DNA of 64,000 nucleotides from assembly GCF_003984625.1 (NCBI RefSeq), contig NZ_RWKH01000018.1, positions 62,001 through 126,000 on the forward strand, given 5' to 3'. How positions within the stretch are numbered: the first letter of the stretch is position 1; every line of letters starts with the position of its first letter. The position numbers and the translations under genes were made by a program. Source of the stretch: Variovorax sp. DXTD-1 (GTDB taxonomy: Bacteria; Pseudomonadota; Gammaproteobacteria; Burkholderiales; Burkholderiaceae_C). Below are positions 1-7,756 of the stretch, piece by piece. The notes under the pieces are model-generated. The model worked only from the letters and a program-made list of their open reading frames with translations, was not told the DNA's origin and searched no databases.

Positions 1-275
1 GCTTCGAGCGCGGCCTGCGCGCCCTTGCGATTGGGCACCAGCGCCATCACCACGAGGCCCGGCAGCGTAGCGGCGTGGCGCACCACTTCCGCCGCATCGG
101 CCATCTGCGGCAGCAGCCTGGCGGGTACGAAGGAGGCCACCTCGATCTCGCGCACGCCGGCGGCGTAGAGCGCGTCGATCCAGCGCAGCTTGTCGGCCGT
201 GGGCATGGTCGCCTTGACCGATTGCAGGCCGTCGCGCGGGCCGACCTCGCTGATCACAACATCGGGGGGTGTCAT
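1..275 (-). CDS. mvaB: Hydroxymethylglutaryl-CoA lyase, N-terminal part (cut by window edge)
   Basis: HMG-CoA lyase splits 3-hydroxy-3-methylglutaryl-CoA into acetoacetate and acetyl-CoA, the last step of leucine and related branched acyl-CoA catabolism. Only the first 91 codons are in the window; the gene runs off the left edge. The N-terminus carries the family motif GPRDGLQ at residues 12-18, in which the Arg-Asp pair is catalytic and metal-binding. It continues into the beta-strand segment EVASFVP of the TIM barrel. The ATG at 275 is preceded by an AAGGAG ribosome site about 10 bases upstream. The gene is divergent from the IclR gene at 394 and shares its palindrome-rich promoter, so IclR control is likely (inference). 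Confidence 0.9.
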   Translation of the reverse strand, partial: MTPPDVVISEVGPRDGLQSVKATMPTADKLRWIDALYAAGVREIEVASFVPARLLPQMADAAEVVRHAATLPGLVVMALVPNRKGAQAALE

Positions 276-294
276 CGACTCTTGTCTCCTTGGA

Positions 295-357
295 GCGATC
301 GGTTCGCGATCGCTTGACAATTCTATCTTGCAGAACTAAGTTCCGTTAAATAGAATT
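295..357. promoter_or_regulatory. Nested inverted repeats between mvaB and iclR (candidate IclR operator)
   Basis: Three inverted repeats lie in 63 bases. GCGATCG (295-301) pairs with CGATCGC (307-313). AATTCTAT (319-326) pairs with ATAGAATT (350-357). Between those arms sits the 11-base palindrome GAACTAAGTTC (333-343). IclR-type repressors bind palindromic sites in the divergent promoter between their own gene and the target, so one or more of these is probably the operator. The arms are seen directly; binding is inferred. Confidence 0.5.
314..342 (+). promoter_or_regulatory. Putative sigma-70 promoter of the IclR gene
   Basis: A perfect -35 hexamer TTGACA (314-319) is followed after 17 bases by a weak -10, TAAGTT (337-342), 52 bases before the iclR start at 394. 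The -10 lies inside the palindrome GAACTAAGTTC, so a protein bound there would occlude polymerase. That is the usual autoregulation layout of IclR-family genes. No transcription start has been measured. Confidence 0.5.
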
Positions 358-393
358 AGACCGCCGAACGACTTTCCCTGTCAAGCCAACGCC

Positions 394-1134
394 ATGCCCC
401 GCAAAGCCCAGACCGAATCGGTCTCAGACCTCAATGCCGCCCCCGGTGGCGCCGCTGCGGTCGACCGCGCGCTGAGCCTGCTCTCAGCCTTTCAGCCTGG
501 CGACGAGGCGCTGTCGCTCGCGCAGTTTGCAGAGCGCACGCAGCTCTACAAGAGCACGGTGCTGCGCCTCCTGGCTTCGCTGGAACATGCGCGGCTGATC
601 CGCCGGCAGGACGACGGGCGCTATGCGCTCGGCGCCGAGATCGCACGCCTGCACGGCCTCTATTCGGCGTCGCTCTCGCTCGACCGCATCGTGCTGCCGG
701 TGCTGCGCGCGCTGGCCGCGGCCACTGGAGAAAGCGCGGCGTACCACGTGCGGCAGGGCCAGGGCGACGGCTGGGTGCGGCTGTGCCAGTTCCGCGTCGA
801 TTCGTCGCATGTGGTGCGCGACCACGTGCGCGCGGGCGACCTGCTGCCCAACGACCGCGGCGCCGGTGCGCGCGTGCTGATCGCCTTCGGCCCCGAAGCC
901 GAACAGCCGCGCAGCCCCAGGGAACGGAAGCTGTACGACGCCATTCGCGCGCAGGGCTACTGCGCGCTGGTGGGCGACCGCACGGCTGAACTCGCGGGCA
1001 TTTCGGCGCCGGTATTCCATGCCGATGGCCGCCTGGCCGCGGCGGTCACGCTGACCATGCCCGCCCACCGCTACGACCCGCGCCATATAGAGCCGGTGTG
1101 CGCCGCGGCGCGCCAGCTCAGCGGAATGAGCTGA
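394..1134 (+). CDS. IclR family transcriptional regulator
   Basis: A 246-residue DNA-binding regulator of the IclR family. A variable N-terminal tail of about 20 residues is followed by the winged helix-turn-helix (about residues 22-80, with the recognition-helix stretch YKSTVLRLLASLE). The C-terminal effector-binding domain runs from about 95 to 240. Length fits the family (about 240-280). The ATG at 394 is the first good start; no strong Shine-Dalgarno is visible. It is divergent from mvaB and upstream of malate synthase G, so its effector could be an acyl-CoA, keto acid or other small carboxylate from that metabolism; the sequence does not say which. Confidence 0.9.
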   Translation: MPRKAQTESVSDLNAAPGGAAAVDRALSLLSAFQPGDEALSLAQFAERTQLYKSTVLRLLASLEHARLIRRQDDGRYALGAEIARLHGLYSASLSLDRIVLPVLRALAAATGESAAYHVRQGQGDGWVRLCQFRVDSSHVVRDHVRAGDLLPNDRGAGARVLIAFGPEAEQPRSPRERKLYDAIRAQGYCALVGDRTAELAGISAPVFHADGRLAAAVTLTMPAHRYDPRHIEPVCAAARQLSGMS

Positions 1135-1323
1135 AAACGCGACGGAGCGGACTCTGAGGGCCGCTGATTACCGCCATTTTTGTCACTGATAAATCACGCT
1201 TTCGGCTCTTACAGGCCAGCAAAGTATCGAATAAAGTCCTTGCATGGAACCACGGCGCAGCGCTGTTCTGACAGACATCGCCTCCTGTTCCGCCCACATT
1301 GAATCGTTCTCCAGGAGAAAAAC

Positions 1324-3522
1324 ATGACCGCCCGCACCACCGCCCACGGACTCCAGGTCGCGACCGAGTTGCACCGCTTCATCGAAGACAAGGTCTTGCC
1401 CGCCAGCGGTGTGGCCAGCGATGTTTTCTGGAAGGGCTTCGACGCCATCGTGAGCGACCTCGCTCCGAAGAACATTGCGCTCTTGGCCGAGCGCGACCGC
1501 CTGCAGGCCGAGCTCGACGCCTGGCACAAGAAGAACCCCGGCCCGATTGCCGACATGCCGGCGTACCGCGCATTCCTCGAAAAGATCGGCTACCTGCTGC
1601 CGCAGCCCAAGGGCGCGAAGGCCACCACGGCCAACGTCGACTCCGAACTCGCGCTGCAGGCCGGCCCGCAGCTGGTGGTGCCCATCCTGAACGCACGCTA
1701 CGCACTCAACGCCGCCAATGCGCGCTGGGGCTCGCTGTACGACGCCCTCTACGGCACCGATGCCATTCCTGAAACCGACGGCGCCGAAAAGGGCAAGGGC
1801 TACAACCCCGTGCGCGGCGCCAAGGTCATCGCGTTCGCACGCGAAGTGCTCGACCAGGCCGCGCCGCTCGAGAACGGTTCGCACAAGATGGCGACCGGCT
1901 ACAGCGTGAAAGACGGCCAGTTGCACATCGCGCTGCAAAGCAGCAGCACCACGCTGCGCGACCCCGCCGCCTTCGTGGGCTACCAGGGTGATGCGGCCTC
2001 GCCGTCGTCGGTGCTGCTCAAGCACAACGGCATTCACCTGGACATCCGCATCGACCGCAGCACGCCCATCGGCAAGAGCGACTCGGCCGGCGTGAGCGAC
2101 CTCGTGCTCGAAGCCGCGCTCTCGACCATTCTCGACCTCGAAGACTCGGTGGCCGTGGTCGATGCGGCCGACAAGGTGCTCGCGTATGCGAACTGGCTCG
2201 GCATCGTGCAGGGCACGCTCACCGAAGAAGTGGCCAAGGGCGGCAAGACCTTCACGCGTGGCCTCAATCCCGACCGCGAATACACCGGCGCCGACGGCAA
2301 GCCCGTGAAGCTGCACGGCCGCTCGCTCATGTTCCTGCGCAACGTGGGCCACCTGATGACCAACCCCGCCGTGCTGTATGCGGACGGCAAGGAAATCCCG
2401 GAAGGCATCCTCGATGCCGTGGTCACCACCACCATCGCGATGATCGACCTGAAGCGCAAGGGCAACTCGCGCACCGGCAGCATCTACATCGTCAAGCCCA
2501 AGATGCACGGCCCGGCCGAAGTGGCCTTTGCGAGCGAGCTGTTCGGCCGTGTCGAGCAGCTGCTCGGGCTGCCCGCCAACACCGTGAAGCTCGGCATCAT
2601 GGACGAAGAGCGCCGCACCAGCGTCAACCTCAAGGCCTGCATCGCCGAAGCCGCCGCGCGCGTGGCCTTCATCAACACCGGTTTCCTCGACCGCACCGGC
2701 GACGAGATGCACACCGCCATGCAGGGCGGCCCGATGATCCGCAAGGGCGACATGAAGTCCAGCGCGTGGATCGGCGCCTACGAAAAGAACAACGTGCTGG
2801 TCGGCCTGTCGTGCGGCCTGCGCGGCAAGGCGCAGATCGGCAAGGGCATGTGGGCCATGCCCGACCTGATGGCCGCCATGCTCGAGCAGAAAATTGCCCA
2901 TCCGAAGGCCGGCGCCAACACCGCCTGGGTGCCCTCGCCCACCGCCGCCACGCTGCACGCGCTGCACTACCACCAGGTGAGCGTCACCGCCGTTCAGCAG
3001 GAGCTCGAGAAGATCGACGCCGACGCGGAACGCGACAACATCCTCAACGCGCTGCTGCAAGTGCCCATTGCGCCCGAAGCCAAGTGGACCGATGCCGAGA
3101 AGCAGCAGGAAATCGACAACAACGTGCAGGGCATCCTCGGCTACGTGGTGCGCTGGATCGACCAGGGCGTGGGCTGCTCCAAGGTGCCCGACATCCACAA
3201 CGTGGGCCTGATGGAAGACCGTGCCACGCTGCGCATTTCGAGCCAGCACATCGCCAACTGGCTGCTGCACGGCGTGGTGACCAAGGCGCAGGTCGACGAG
3301 GCCTTCCAGCGCATGGCCAAGGTGGTCGACGAGCAGAACGCGGGCGACCCGGTCTACCAGCCGATGGCCGGCAACTTCGCGACCTCCGCCGCGTACAAGG
3401 CTGCGCAAGACCTGGTGTTCAAGGGCATCGAGCAGCCAAGCGGCTACACCGAACCGCTGCTGCATGCGTGGCGCCTGAAGGTGAAGGCGGGCGCCTCAGA
3501 CGCCCCGTCGTCCTACACCTGA
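1324..3522 (+). CDS. glcB: Malate synthase G
   Basis: Condenses glyoxylate with acetyl-CoA to give malate, the second step of the glyoxylate bypass and of glycolate use. The 732 residues match the G-isoform length (about 720-730). The characteristic stretch with LDLEDSVA near residue 275 is present, as are later family blocks such as GIMDEERR (about residue 425) and the C-terminal [19 protein letters not shown] region. The ATG at 1324 is preceded by CAGGAG with good spacing. The 189 bases upstream hold no gene; they are AT-richer near 1195-1245 and probably carry the promoter, but I could not choose convincing -35/-10 boxes. A palindromic hairpin follows the stop codon. Confidence 0.96.
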   Translation: MTARTTAHGLQVATELHRFIEDKVLPASGVASDVFWKGFDAIVSDLAPKNIALLAERDRLQAELDAWHKKNPGPIADMPAYRAFLEKIGYLLPQPKGAKATTANVDSELALQAGPQLVVPILNARYALNAANARWGSLYDALYGTDAIPETDGAEKGKGYNPVRGAKVIAFAREVLDQAAPLENGSHKMATGYSVKDGQLHIALQSSSTTLRDPAAFVGYQGDAASPSSVLLKHNGIHLDIRIDRSTPIGKSDSAGVSDLVLEAALSTILDLEDSVAVVDAADKVLAYANWLGIVQGTLTEEVAKGGKTFTRGLNPDREYTGADGKPVKLHGRSLMFLRNVGHLMTNPAVLYADGKEIPEGILDAVVTTTIAMIDLKRKGNSRTGSIYIVKPKMHGPAEVAFASELFGRVEQLLGLPANTVKLGIMDEERRTSVNLKACIAEAAARVAFINTGFLDRTGDEMHTAMQGGPMIRKGDMKSSAWIGAYEKNNVLVGLSCGLRGKAQIGKGMWAMPDLMAAMLEQKIAHPKAGANTAWVPSPTAATLHALHYHQVSVTAVQQELEKIDADAERDNILNALLQVPIAPEAKWTDAEKQQEIDNNVQGILGYVVRWIDQGVGCSKVPDIHNVGLMEDRATLRISSQHIANWLLHGVVTKAQVDEAFQRMAKVVDEQNAGDPVYQPMAGNFATSAAYKAAQDLVFKGIEQPSGYTEPLLHAWRLKVKAGASDAPSSYT

Positions 3523-3546
3523 CCGCGCGGCCCACCGACCGCGCGG
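3521..3546. repeat. Repeated palindromic octamer after glcB (possible 3' hairpin)
   Basis: The ten bases GACCGCGCGG occur twice, at 3521-3530 and 3537-3546, overlapping the end of the glcB stop codon. CCGCGCGG is itself palindromic, so the two copies can fold into an 8-bp stem with an 8-base loop. There is no T run, so intrinsic termination is doubtful; an mRNA 3'-end protecting hairpin is an alternative. Confidence 0.35.
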
Positions 3547-3618
3547 GCCTGTGCCAAGGCTAGTTTGAGCATCGGTTGCTCGTCGAGCGATCGATTCACT
3601 CATTCCAAGGAGATATTC

Positions 3619-3918
3619 ATGACCCATTCGATCAAGATGGCCATGGCCGCCATTGCCCTCACCAGCGCCGCAGGTTTCGCGATTGCCCAAGGCACCCCGC
3701 CGAACACCACCTCGCCGAACCCGGCCACAGCCGCCGGCCAGCAGTCGCAACAGAACACCCCGATGGGCACCACCGGCACGCCGGCCACCAACCAAGGCAC
3801 GATGTCGGGCTCGACCGGGAGCACCACGACGAACCAGGCGACGACGTCGCCCAGCACCACCCCGGACATGACGAACCAGGGCGGTTCGATGCGCGTGGCA
3901 CGTGCCGACCGCAACTGA
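3619..3918 (+). CDS. Small exported Thr/Asn/Ser/Pro-rich protein of unknown function
   Basis: A 99-residue protein with a typical signal peptide: positive start with Lys6, hydrophobic MAMAAIALTSAAGFA, and likely cleavage after AIAQ. The mature part of about 75 residues is low-complexity, dominated by Thr, Asn, Gln, Ser, Pro and Gly, with repeated TTN/TTG/TPAT-like units and a basic tail ending RVARADRN. The ATG at 3619 is fixed by AAGGAG at 3607-3612. I recognise no domain. It overlaps no neighbour and stops 7 bases before the L,D-transpeptidase-like gene, so co-expression and an envelope location are likely. Function is unknown. Confidence 0.75.
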   Translation: MTHSIKMAMAAIALTSAAGFAIAQGTPPNTTSPNPATAAGQQSQQNTPMGTTGTPATNQGTMSGSTGSTTTNQATTSPSTTPDMTNQGGSMRVARADRN

Positions 3919-3925
3919 TCGCGCG

Positions 3926-4579
3926 ATGCCGATCGGCTCGCAGGGCTGCCGTTGCGGCCTCGCTTCCGCAGCACTCGTTGCACTGCTGATCGCGGCACCG
4001 CCGGCGCACTCGTCGCCGGCGGTTTCCGGCGACACCGAAACCGTGGCCGGCTGGGTGCGCACGACCGGCGACAACCAGGGCACGCCGTTCGCGATCGTCG
4101 ACAAGAAAGCCGCCGCGGTTCACATCTTCGATGCGGACGGCAAGCGGCGGGCGTCCTCGCCCATCCTGCTCGGCCTTGCGAAGGGCGACCACTCGGTGCC
4201 CGGCATCGGCGAGCGCCAGATGGCCGACATCCGCGACGCCGAGCGCACCACGCCCGCGGGCCGCTTCGTCAGCGAGCCGGGCCGCAATCTTTCAGGCGAG
4301 GACATCGTCTGGGTCGACTATGACGCGGCCGTGTCGATGCACCGCGTGCGCGCAACCAACAAGGCCGAGCGTCGGCTCGAACGCCTGGCCACGCCAACTG
4401 CGGCGGACAACCGCATCTCCTATGGCTGCATCAACGTGCCCGCCGCTTTTTACGACGCGCATGTGAAGCCGTCGTTCGGCACTGCGAAGGCCGTGATCTA
4501 CGTGCTGCCGGAAACGAGGCCTGCAAGCACGCTGTTCGAGACTTCGACCGCCCGGTCCGAGGCGCCCCCGGCGCGCTGA
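3926..4579 (+). CDS. Periplasmic L,D-transpeptidase-like (YkuD family) protein
   Basis: A 217-residue exported protein: hydrophobic signal LASAALVALLIAAPPAHS at about residues 12-29, then a YkuD-type catalytic domain. The signature Cys is in ISYGCINVP (Cys168), with an upstream His139 in SMHRV, matching the His/Cys pair of L,D-transpeptidases. The family more often reads SHGC; here the second residue is Tyr. Such enzymes make 3-3 peptidoglycan cross-links or attach proteins to peptidoglycan. The start is uncertain: the ATG at 3926 puts the signal peptide near the N-terminus, but a GTG at 3902 is in frame and would overlap the previous gene. Clear family, unknown substrate. Confidence 0.75.
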   Translation: MPIGSQGCRCGLASAALVALLIAAPPAHSSPAVSGDTETVAGWVRTTGDNQGTPFAIVDKKAAAVHIFDADGKRRASSPILLGLAKGDHSVPGIGERQMADIRDAERTTPAGRFVSEPGRNLSGEDIVWVDYDAAVSMHRVRATNKAERRLERLATPTAADNRISYGCINVPAAFYDAHVKPSFGTAKAVIYVLPETRPASTLFETSTARSEAPPAR

Positions 4580-4592
4580 TCCTTCAGGCGCG

Positions 4593-4811
4593 TCACTCCT
4601 CGCGACCAAGGCCGCGCGCGGCCTTCTGCAATGCGACCTTCTGCGCATGCCGCTCCGCGCGATGCGTGCGCAAGTGGCGGCCTGCCTTCTGGTTCGCCTC
4701 GCCGCGCGCTATGGCAGCGAGAACGGGGTTGCGAGGTGCCGCGCTCGGCACCGAAAAATAAAACCGGCCCAGACGCTTCTCGTCGTCGCGGGCCTTTCGT
4801 TGAGCACTCAT
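4593..4811 (-). CDS. Possible 72-residue basic protein, unknown
   Basis: A small leftward frame starting MSAQRKARDDEKRLG and ending ARGLGREE, rich in Arg, Lys, Ala and His, with no hydrophobic segment. Its third codon positions are strongly G/C as in the neighbouring real genes, which is the main argument for coding. Against it, no good ribosome site precedes the ATG at 4811 and a terminator-like hairpin sits 23 bases upstream. It ends 14 bases from the convergent L,D-transpeptidase-like gene. I recognise no family. Confidence 0.35.
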   Translation of the reverse strand: MSAQRKARDDEKRLGRFYFSVPSAAPRNPVLAAIARGEANQKAGRHLRTHRAERHAQKVALQKAARGLGREE

Positions 4812-4833
4812 GTGCGCACATTCCAAAAACAAG

Positions 4834-4864
4834 AAGGCCCCGGCGAATGGCTGCGCGGGGCCTT
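4834..4864 (-). terminator. Rho-independent terminator (leftward)
   Basis: AAGGCCCCG (4834-4842) and CGGGGCCTT (4856-4864) form a perfect 9-bp stem with a 13-base loop. Read leftward it is followed by CTTGTTTTTGG, a usable U tract. It probably ends transcription coming from the LysR gene whose stop is at 5106. Rightward there is only a short T run. Confidence 0.6.
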
Positions 4865-5105
4865 TGTCGATGGGCCTCGGCGGATGCATGGATGCACGTC
4901 CGGCCGGGGCGGTCGGTGTGCGGATCAGGTGTTCAGAAAACGGTTCATTGAGTGAGTTGCCGCCCGGGAGGTTGGTCGTCGCCGGACGCGAATAAAAAAC
5001 TGTTGCTGAAAAAAGGAAGGGCGGATTCTGGCGAGCCCTCGCGCGGCGCGCAAGTGCCGCGCGCGCCGATGTGGCGCAAAGCCGACGCACCACCTGACAA
5101 TTTTT
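4865..5105. other. Intergenic stretch without a convincing gene
   Basis: Part of the 526-base gap between the L,D-transpeptidase-like gene and the LysR gene. It holds a very GC-rich hairpin, CGCGCGGC (5040-5047) paired with GCCGCGCG (5056-5063). Two A-rich patches lie near 4994-5020, which read as T runs on the leftward strand, 20 or more bases past the hairpin. This may be a weak 3' end for the LysR transcript. No open frame here has codon use like the neighbours, and no tRNA or known RNA motif is visible. Confidence 0.4.
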
Positions 5106-6041
5106 TCAGCCCCGCTGCGCCGCCTCGGCTTCCGCGCGCAGCCACTGCGCGAACTCCAGCGCGTCGAGGTTGCCCGCGGCGCGCCTCGACGTTTCGATGA
5201 AGTAGCCGCGGTGCGAGGCCGCGCCTTCGCCGAGCGGCGCGACCAGCCGGCCCGTCTGCACCAGATCGCGCAGCAGCGGCAGCCGGCCGATCACCACGCC
5301 CTGGCCTGCCACCGCGGCGGCCACGGCATCGGTGTACAGGGTAAAGCGCAGCGTGCTCTTCATGCGCAGCTGATCGAGCCCCATCACGCGAAGCCAGGGC
5401 TCCCAATCGACGGTGGGGGCCTCGCCGTGGTCGGGGTAATCCACGGTCAGCAAGGTGAGCTTCGAAAAATCAGACGGCTCGCGCAGCGACGCGGCGAGTT
5501 GCGGCGAACACAGCGGAATCACCGATTCCTCGAACAGCGCCGTGCCGATGCCGCGGCCGATCGGCACGAAGCGCACCGCCAGGTCGATGCGGCTGCTCTC
5601 CAGGTCGAGCACCTCGAGCGTGGCCGACACGCGAACGTCGACCTGCGGGTGGCTCCCGGTGAAGCGTGCCAGCCTTGGGATAAGCCAGAACGACGCAAAA
5701 CCGGGCGTGCTGGTGATGGCCACCTGCCGCGGCGCGGAGGTCGCGCGCAGCCGCGCCGTGGCGTCTCGCAGGCGTTCCAGGCTGTCGATGACGGCCCGCT
5801 GCATGACGCCGCCCGCCTCGGTGAGCACCAGCGAGCGGTGCCGGCGCTCGAACAGCAGCACGCCCAGGCTGGCTTCGAGCTGCTGGATCTGGCGGCTGAC
5901 GGCCGACTGCGTGAGATGCAGCTCGCCGGCCGCGAGCGTGAAGCTCAGCCGGCGCGCCGCGGCCTCGAAACTGCGCAGCAACTCCAGCGGCGGGAGCTCG
6001 CCGCTCAAGGCTCCATGGGTCTTCGCATTCTCTGGATGCAT
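5106..6041 (-). CDS. LysR family transcriptional regulator (GcvA-like)
   Basis: A 311-residue LysR-type regulator. The N-terminal winged helix-turn-helix (about residues 15-75) reads LELLRSFEAAARRLSF, then QSAVSRQIQQLEA, the pattern of the GcvA/AmpR-like subgroup. The C-terminal substrate-binding domain occupies about 105-305. The ATG at 6041 is in the usual place although the ribosome site is weak. It is divergent from a DUF2917 gene, a pairing I know from related Burkholderiales, and the 82-base gap contains an ATT-rich dyad that looks like its binding site. Its effector is unknown. Confidence 0.9.
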   Translation of the reverse strand: MHPENAKTHGALSGELPPLELLRSFEAAARRLSFTLAAGELHLTQSAVSRQIQQLEASLGVLLFERRHRSLVLTEAGGVMQRAVIDSLERLRDATARLRATSAPRQVAITSTPGFASFWLIPRLARFTGSHPQVDVRVSATLEVLDLESSRIDLAVRFVPIGRGIGTALFEESVIPLCSPQLAASLREPSDFSKLTLLTVDYPDHGEAPTVDWEPWLRVMGLDQLRMKSTLRFTLYTDAVAAAVAGQGVVIGRLPLLRDLVQTGRLVAPLGEGAASHRGYFIETSRRAAGNLDALEFAQWLRAEAEAAQRG

Positions 6042-6086
6042 GCAACGAGTTCCAAATCACCGCGTGTAAGAGGAGGATCAACTCAC

Positions 6087-6109
6087 TATATTCATTCGCA
6101 TCACGAATG
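6087..6109 (+). promoter_or_regulatory. Candidate LysR box and -10 element ahead of the DUF2917 gene
   Basis: CATTCG (6093-6098) and CGAATG (6104-6109) form a perfect 6-bp dyad around CATCA. The longer frame ATTCATTCG...CGAATGCAAT is almost fully symmetric, the ATN11-type shape of LysR operators. A possible -10, TATATT (6087-6092), abuts the dyad with no recognisable -35. A site downstream of the -10 would favour repression of the DUF2917 gene or autoregulation of lysR. Binding is inferred. Confidence 0.45.
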
Positions 6110-6123
6110 CAATGGAGCTTGCC

Positions 6124-6447
6124 ATGAGCACCCAACAGCCCTCTTCCCGCTTTCATGTCAGCCTGCCCGTCCGTTCCATCTTTGCCGTTCCCGATGGCGC
6201 CGGGGTGGGCATCGAATGCCGCAGCGGCTCGGTCTGGGTGACGCTCGACCACGATCCGCGCGACATCGTGCTTGTGCCGGGCGAGCGGTTCGAAGGCACC
6301 GACCACCGCCGCGTGCTGGTTTCGGCGCTGGAGTCTTCGTGCATCACCATCTCCGACGCACAGCCGGCCGCCATGCCGCTGCTGCCAACGCGGGCGAGCC
6401 GCCGGTCGCCTTGGCGACTGCCTTCTCTCGGGTTGTCCCCGGCTTGA
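6124..6447 (+). CDS. DUF2917 family protein
   Basis: A 107-residue protein whose centre (SGSVWVTLDHDPRDIVLVPGE, split around residues 38-58) is typical of the DUF2917 family: a short cupin-like beta fold with a conserved WVT...D..D..L..GE pattern. The biochemical role is not known. No signal peptide or membrane segment is seen; the tail is basic. The ATG at 6124 is preferred over 6112 because GGAG at 6114-6117 is correctly spaced for it. It is divergent from, and probably controlled by, the adjacent LysR regulator. A strong terminator follows at 6502-6528, so the gene is monocistronic. Confidence 0.8.
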   Translation: MSTQQPSSRFHVSLPVRSIFAVPDGAGVGIECRSGSVWVTLDHDPRDIVLVPGERFEGTDHRRVLVSALESSCITISDAQPAAMPLLPTRASRRSPWRLPSLGLSPA

Positions 6448-6501
6448 CCTGAGCGCGCCCGGCATCGAACCTCGATGCCATGGACTTTCCCAGCGCTGAA
6501 C

Positions 6502-6528
6502 GCCGCCGTTGTGACGGGCGGCTTTTTT
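6502..6528 (+). terminator. Rho-independent terminator after the DUF2917 gene
   Basis: GCCGCC (6502-6507) and GGCGGC (6517-6522) form a 6-bp GC stem with a 9-base loop, immediately followed by six T (6523-6528). It separates the DUF2917 gene from the thiolase operon, which therefore needs its own promoter in the short stretch 6529-6577 or partial read-through. Confidence 0.75.
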
Positions 6529-6577
6529 GCGTTGGGCGCCCGACTCACGCTGTTTTCTTTCGAGGAAGGACATGACC

Positions 6578-7756
6578 ATGGCAGAGGCATACATCGTGGC
6601 CGCGGCGCGCACGGCCGGCGGCCGGCGCGGCGGCAAGCTCGCGGGCTGGCATCCGGCCGATCTGGCGGCGCAGGTGATCGACGCGCTGGTGGCCAGGAGC
6701 GGCATCGACCCGGCGGCGGTGGAAGACGTGATTCTTGGTTGCGTGAGCCAGGTGGGCGAGCAGGCGACCAACGTGGCGCGCAACGCGGTGCTGGCGTCGA
6801 AGCTGCCTGAATCGGTGCCGGGCACCTCGGTCGACCGGCAGTGCGGCTCGTCGCAGCAGGCGCTGCATTTTGCGGCGCAGGCCGTGATGTCCGGCAGCAT
6901 GGATGCGGTGATTGCGGGCGGAGTTGAAAGCATGACGCGCGTGCCGATGTTCACGCCCAACGCGCTGCCCGCCAAGGCAGGCCTCGGCACCTACATGAGT
7001 CCGGCAATGAAGCGGCGCTACCCGGGCGTGGAGTTCAGCCAGTTCACCGGCGCCGAGATGATTGCGAAGAACTACGGCATCGAGAAGGAAGAGCTCGACC
7101 GCTACGCGCTCGAAAGCCATCGGCGCGCGATTGCCGCCAGCCGCGAAGGCGCCTTCAGCGAAGAGATCGTGCCCGTCGAGATCCTGCTGGCCGACGGCAC
7201 CCGCAGCGGGGAGAGCCACTTGGTAGACGAAGGCATCCGCTTCGACGCCACGCTGGAGGGCATCGCGGGCGTGAAGCTGATTGCCGAAGGCGGCCGCTGC
7301 ACCGCCGCCACGGCGAGCCAGATCTGCGATGGCGCGAGCGGCGTGCTGGTGGTGAACGAACGCGGCCTGAAGGCGCTGGGCGTGAAGCCGCTCGCGCGCA
7401 TCCACCACATGAGCGTGATGGGGCACGACCCGGTGATCATGCTGGAGGCTCCGCTGCCCGCGACGCAGCGCGCACTGAAGAAGGCCGGCATGCGCATCCA
7501 GGACATCGACCTGTACGAAGTGAACGAAGCCTTCGCACCCGTGCCCATCGCCTGGCTTCAGGCGCTCGACGCCGACCCCGCTCGGCTCAACGTGAACGGC
7601 GGAGCCATTGCGCTCGGCCATCCGCTGGGCGCCTCGGGCACCAAGCTCATGACCACGCTGATCCACGCGCTCGGCCGGCGCGGGAAGCGCTACGGCTTGC
7701 AGACGATGTGCGAAGGCGGCGGCATGGCCAACGTCACCATCGTGGAAAGGCTCTGA
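6578..7756 (+). CDS. Acetyl-CoA acyltransferase (thiolase)
   Basis: A 392-residue thiolase of the degradative/biosynthetic superfamily, catalysing reversible thiolytic cleavage of 3-ketoacyl-CoA. The nucleophilic Cys89 lies in [11 protein letters not shown]. The NEAFA motif, [14 protein letters not shown] with its His, and the C-terminal second Cys in CEGGGMA complete the active site. Length is normal. ATGs at 6572 and 6578 are both possible: GAGGAAGGA lies directly upstream, and 6578 gives the better spacing. The stop overlaps the next ATG in TGATG, indicating translational coupling with the enoyl-CoA hydratase. The chain length handled is not evident. Confidence 0.93.
   Translation: MAEAYIVAAARTAGGRRGGKLAGWHPADLAAQVIDALVARSGIDPAAVEDVILGCVSQVGEQATNVARNAVLASKLPESVPGTSVDRQCGSSQQALHFAAQAVMSGSMDAVIAGGVESMTRVPMFTPNALPAKAGLGTYMSPAMKRRYPGVEFSQFTGAEMIAKNYGIEKEELDRYALESHRRAIAASREGAFSEEIVPVEILLADGTRSGESHLVDEGIRFDATLEGIAGVKLIAEGGRCTAATASQICDGASGVLVVNERGLKALGVKPLARIHHMSVMGHDPVIMLEAPLPATQRALKKAGMRIQDIDLYEVNEAFAPVPIAWLQALDADPARLNVNGGAIALGHPLGASGTKLMTTLIHALGRRGKRYGLQTMCEGGGMANVTIVERL

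Noticed and set aside
1183..3465. A 760-codon open frame antisense to malate synthase G
   Set aside because: Shadow of a GC-rich real gene. The translation is His/Val/Leu/Gly-rich with no recognisable domain, and the + strand encodes a clear enzyme.
3523..3546. Repeated CCGCGCGG considered as a REP-type element
   Set aside because: Only two adjacent copies are seen, with no similar units noticed elsewhere in the window.
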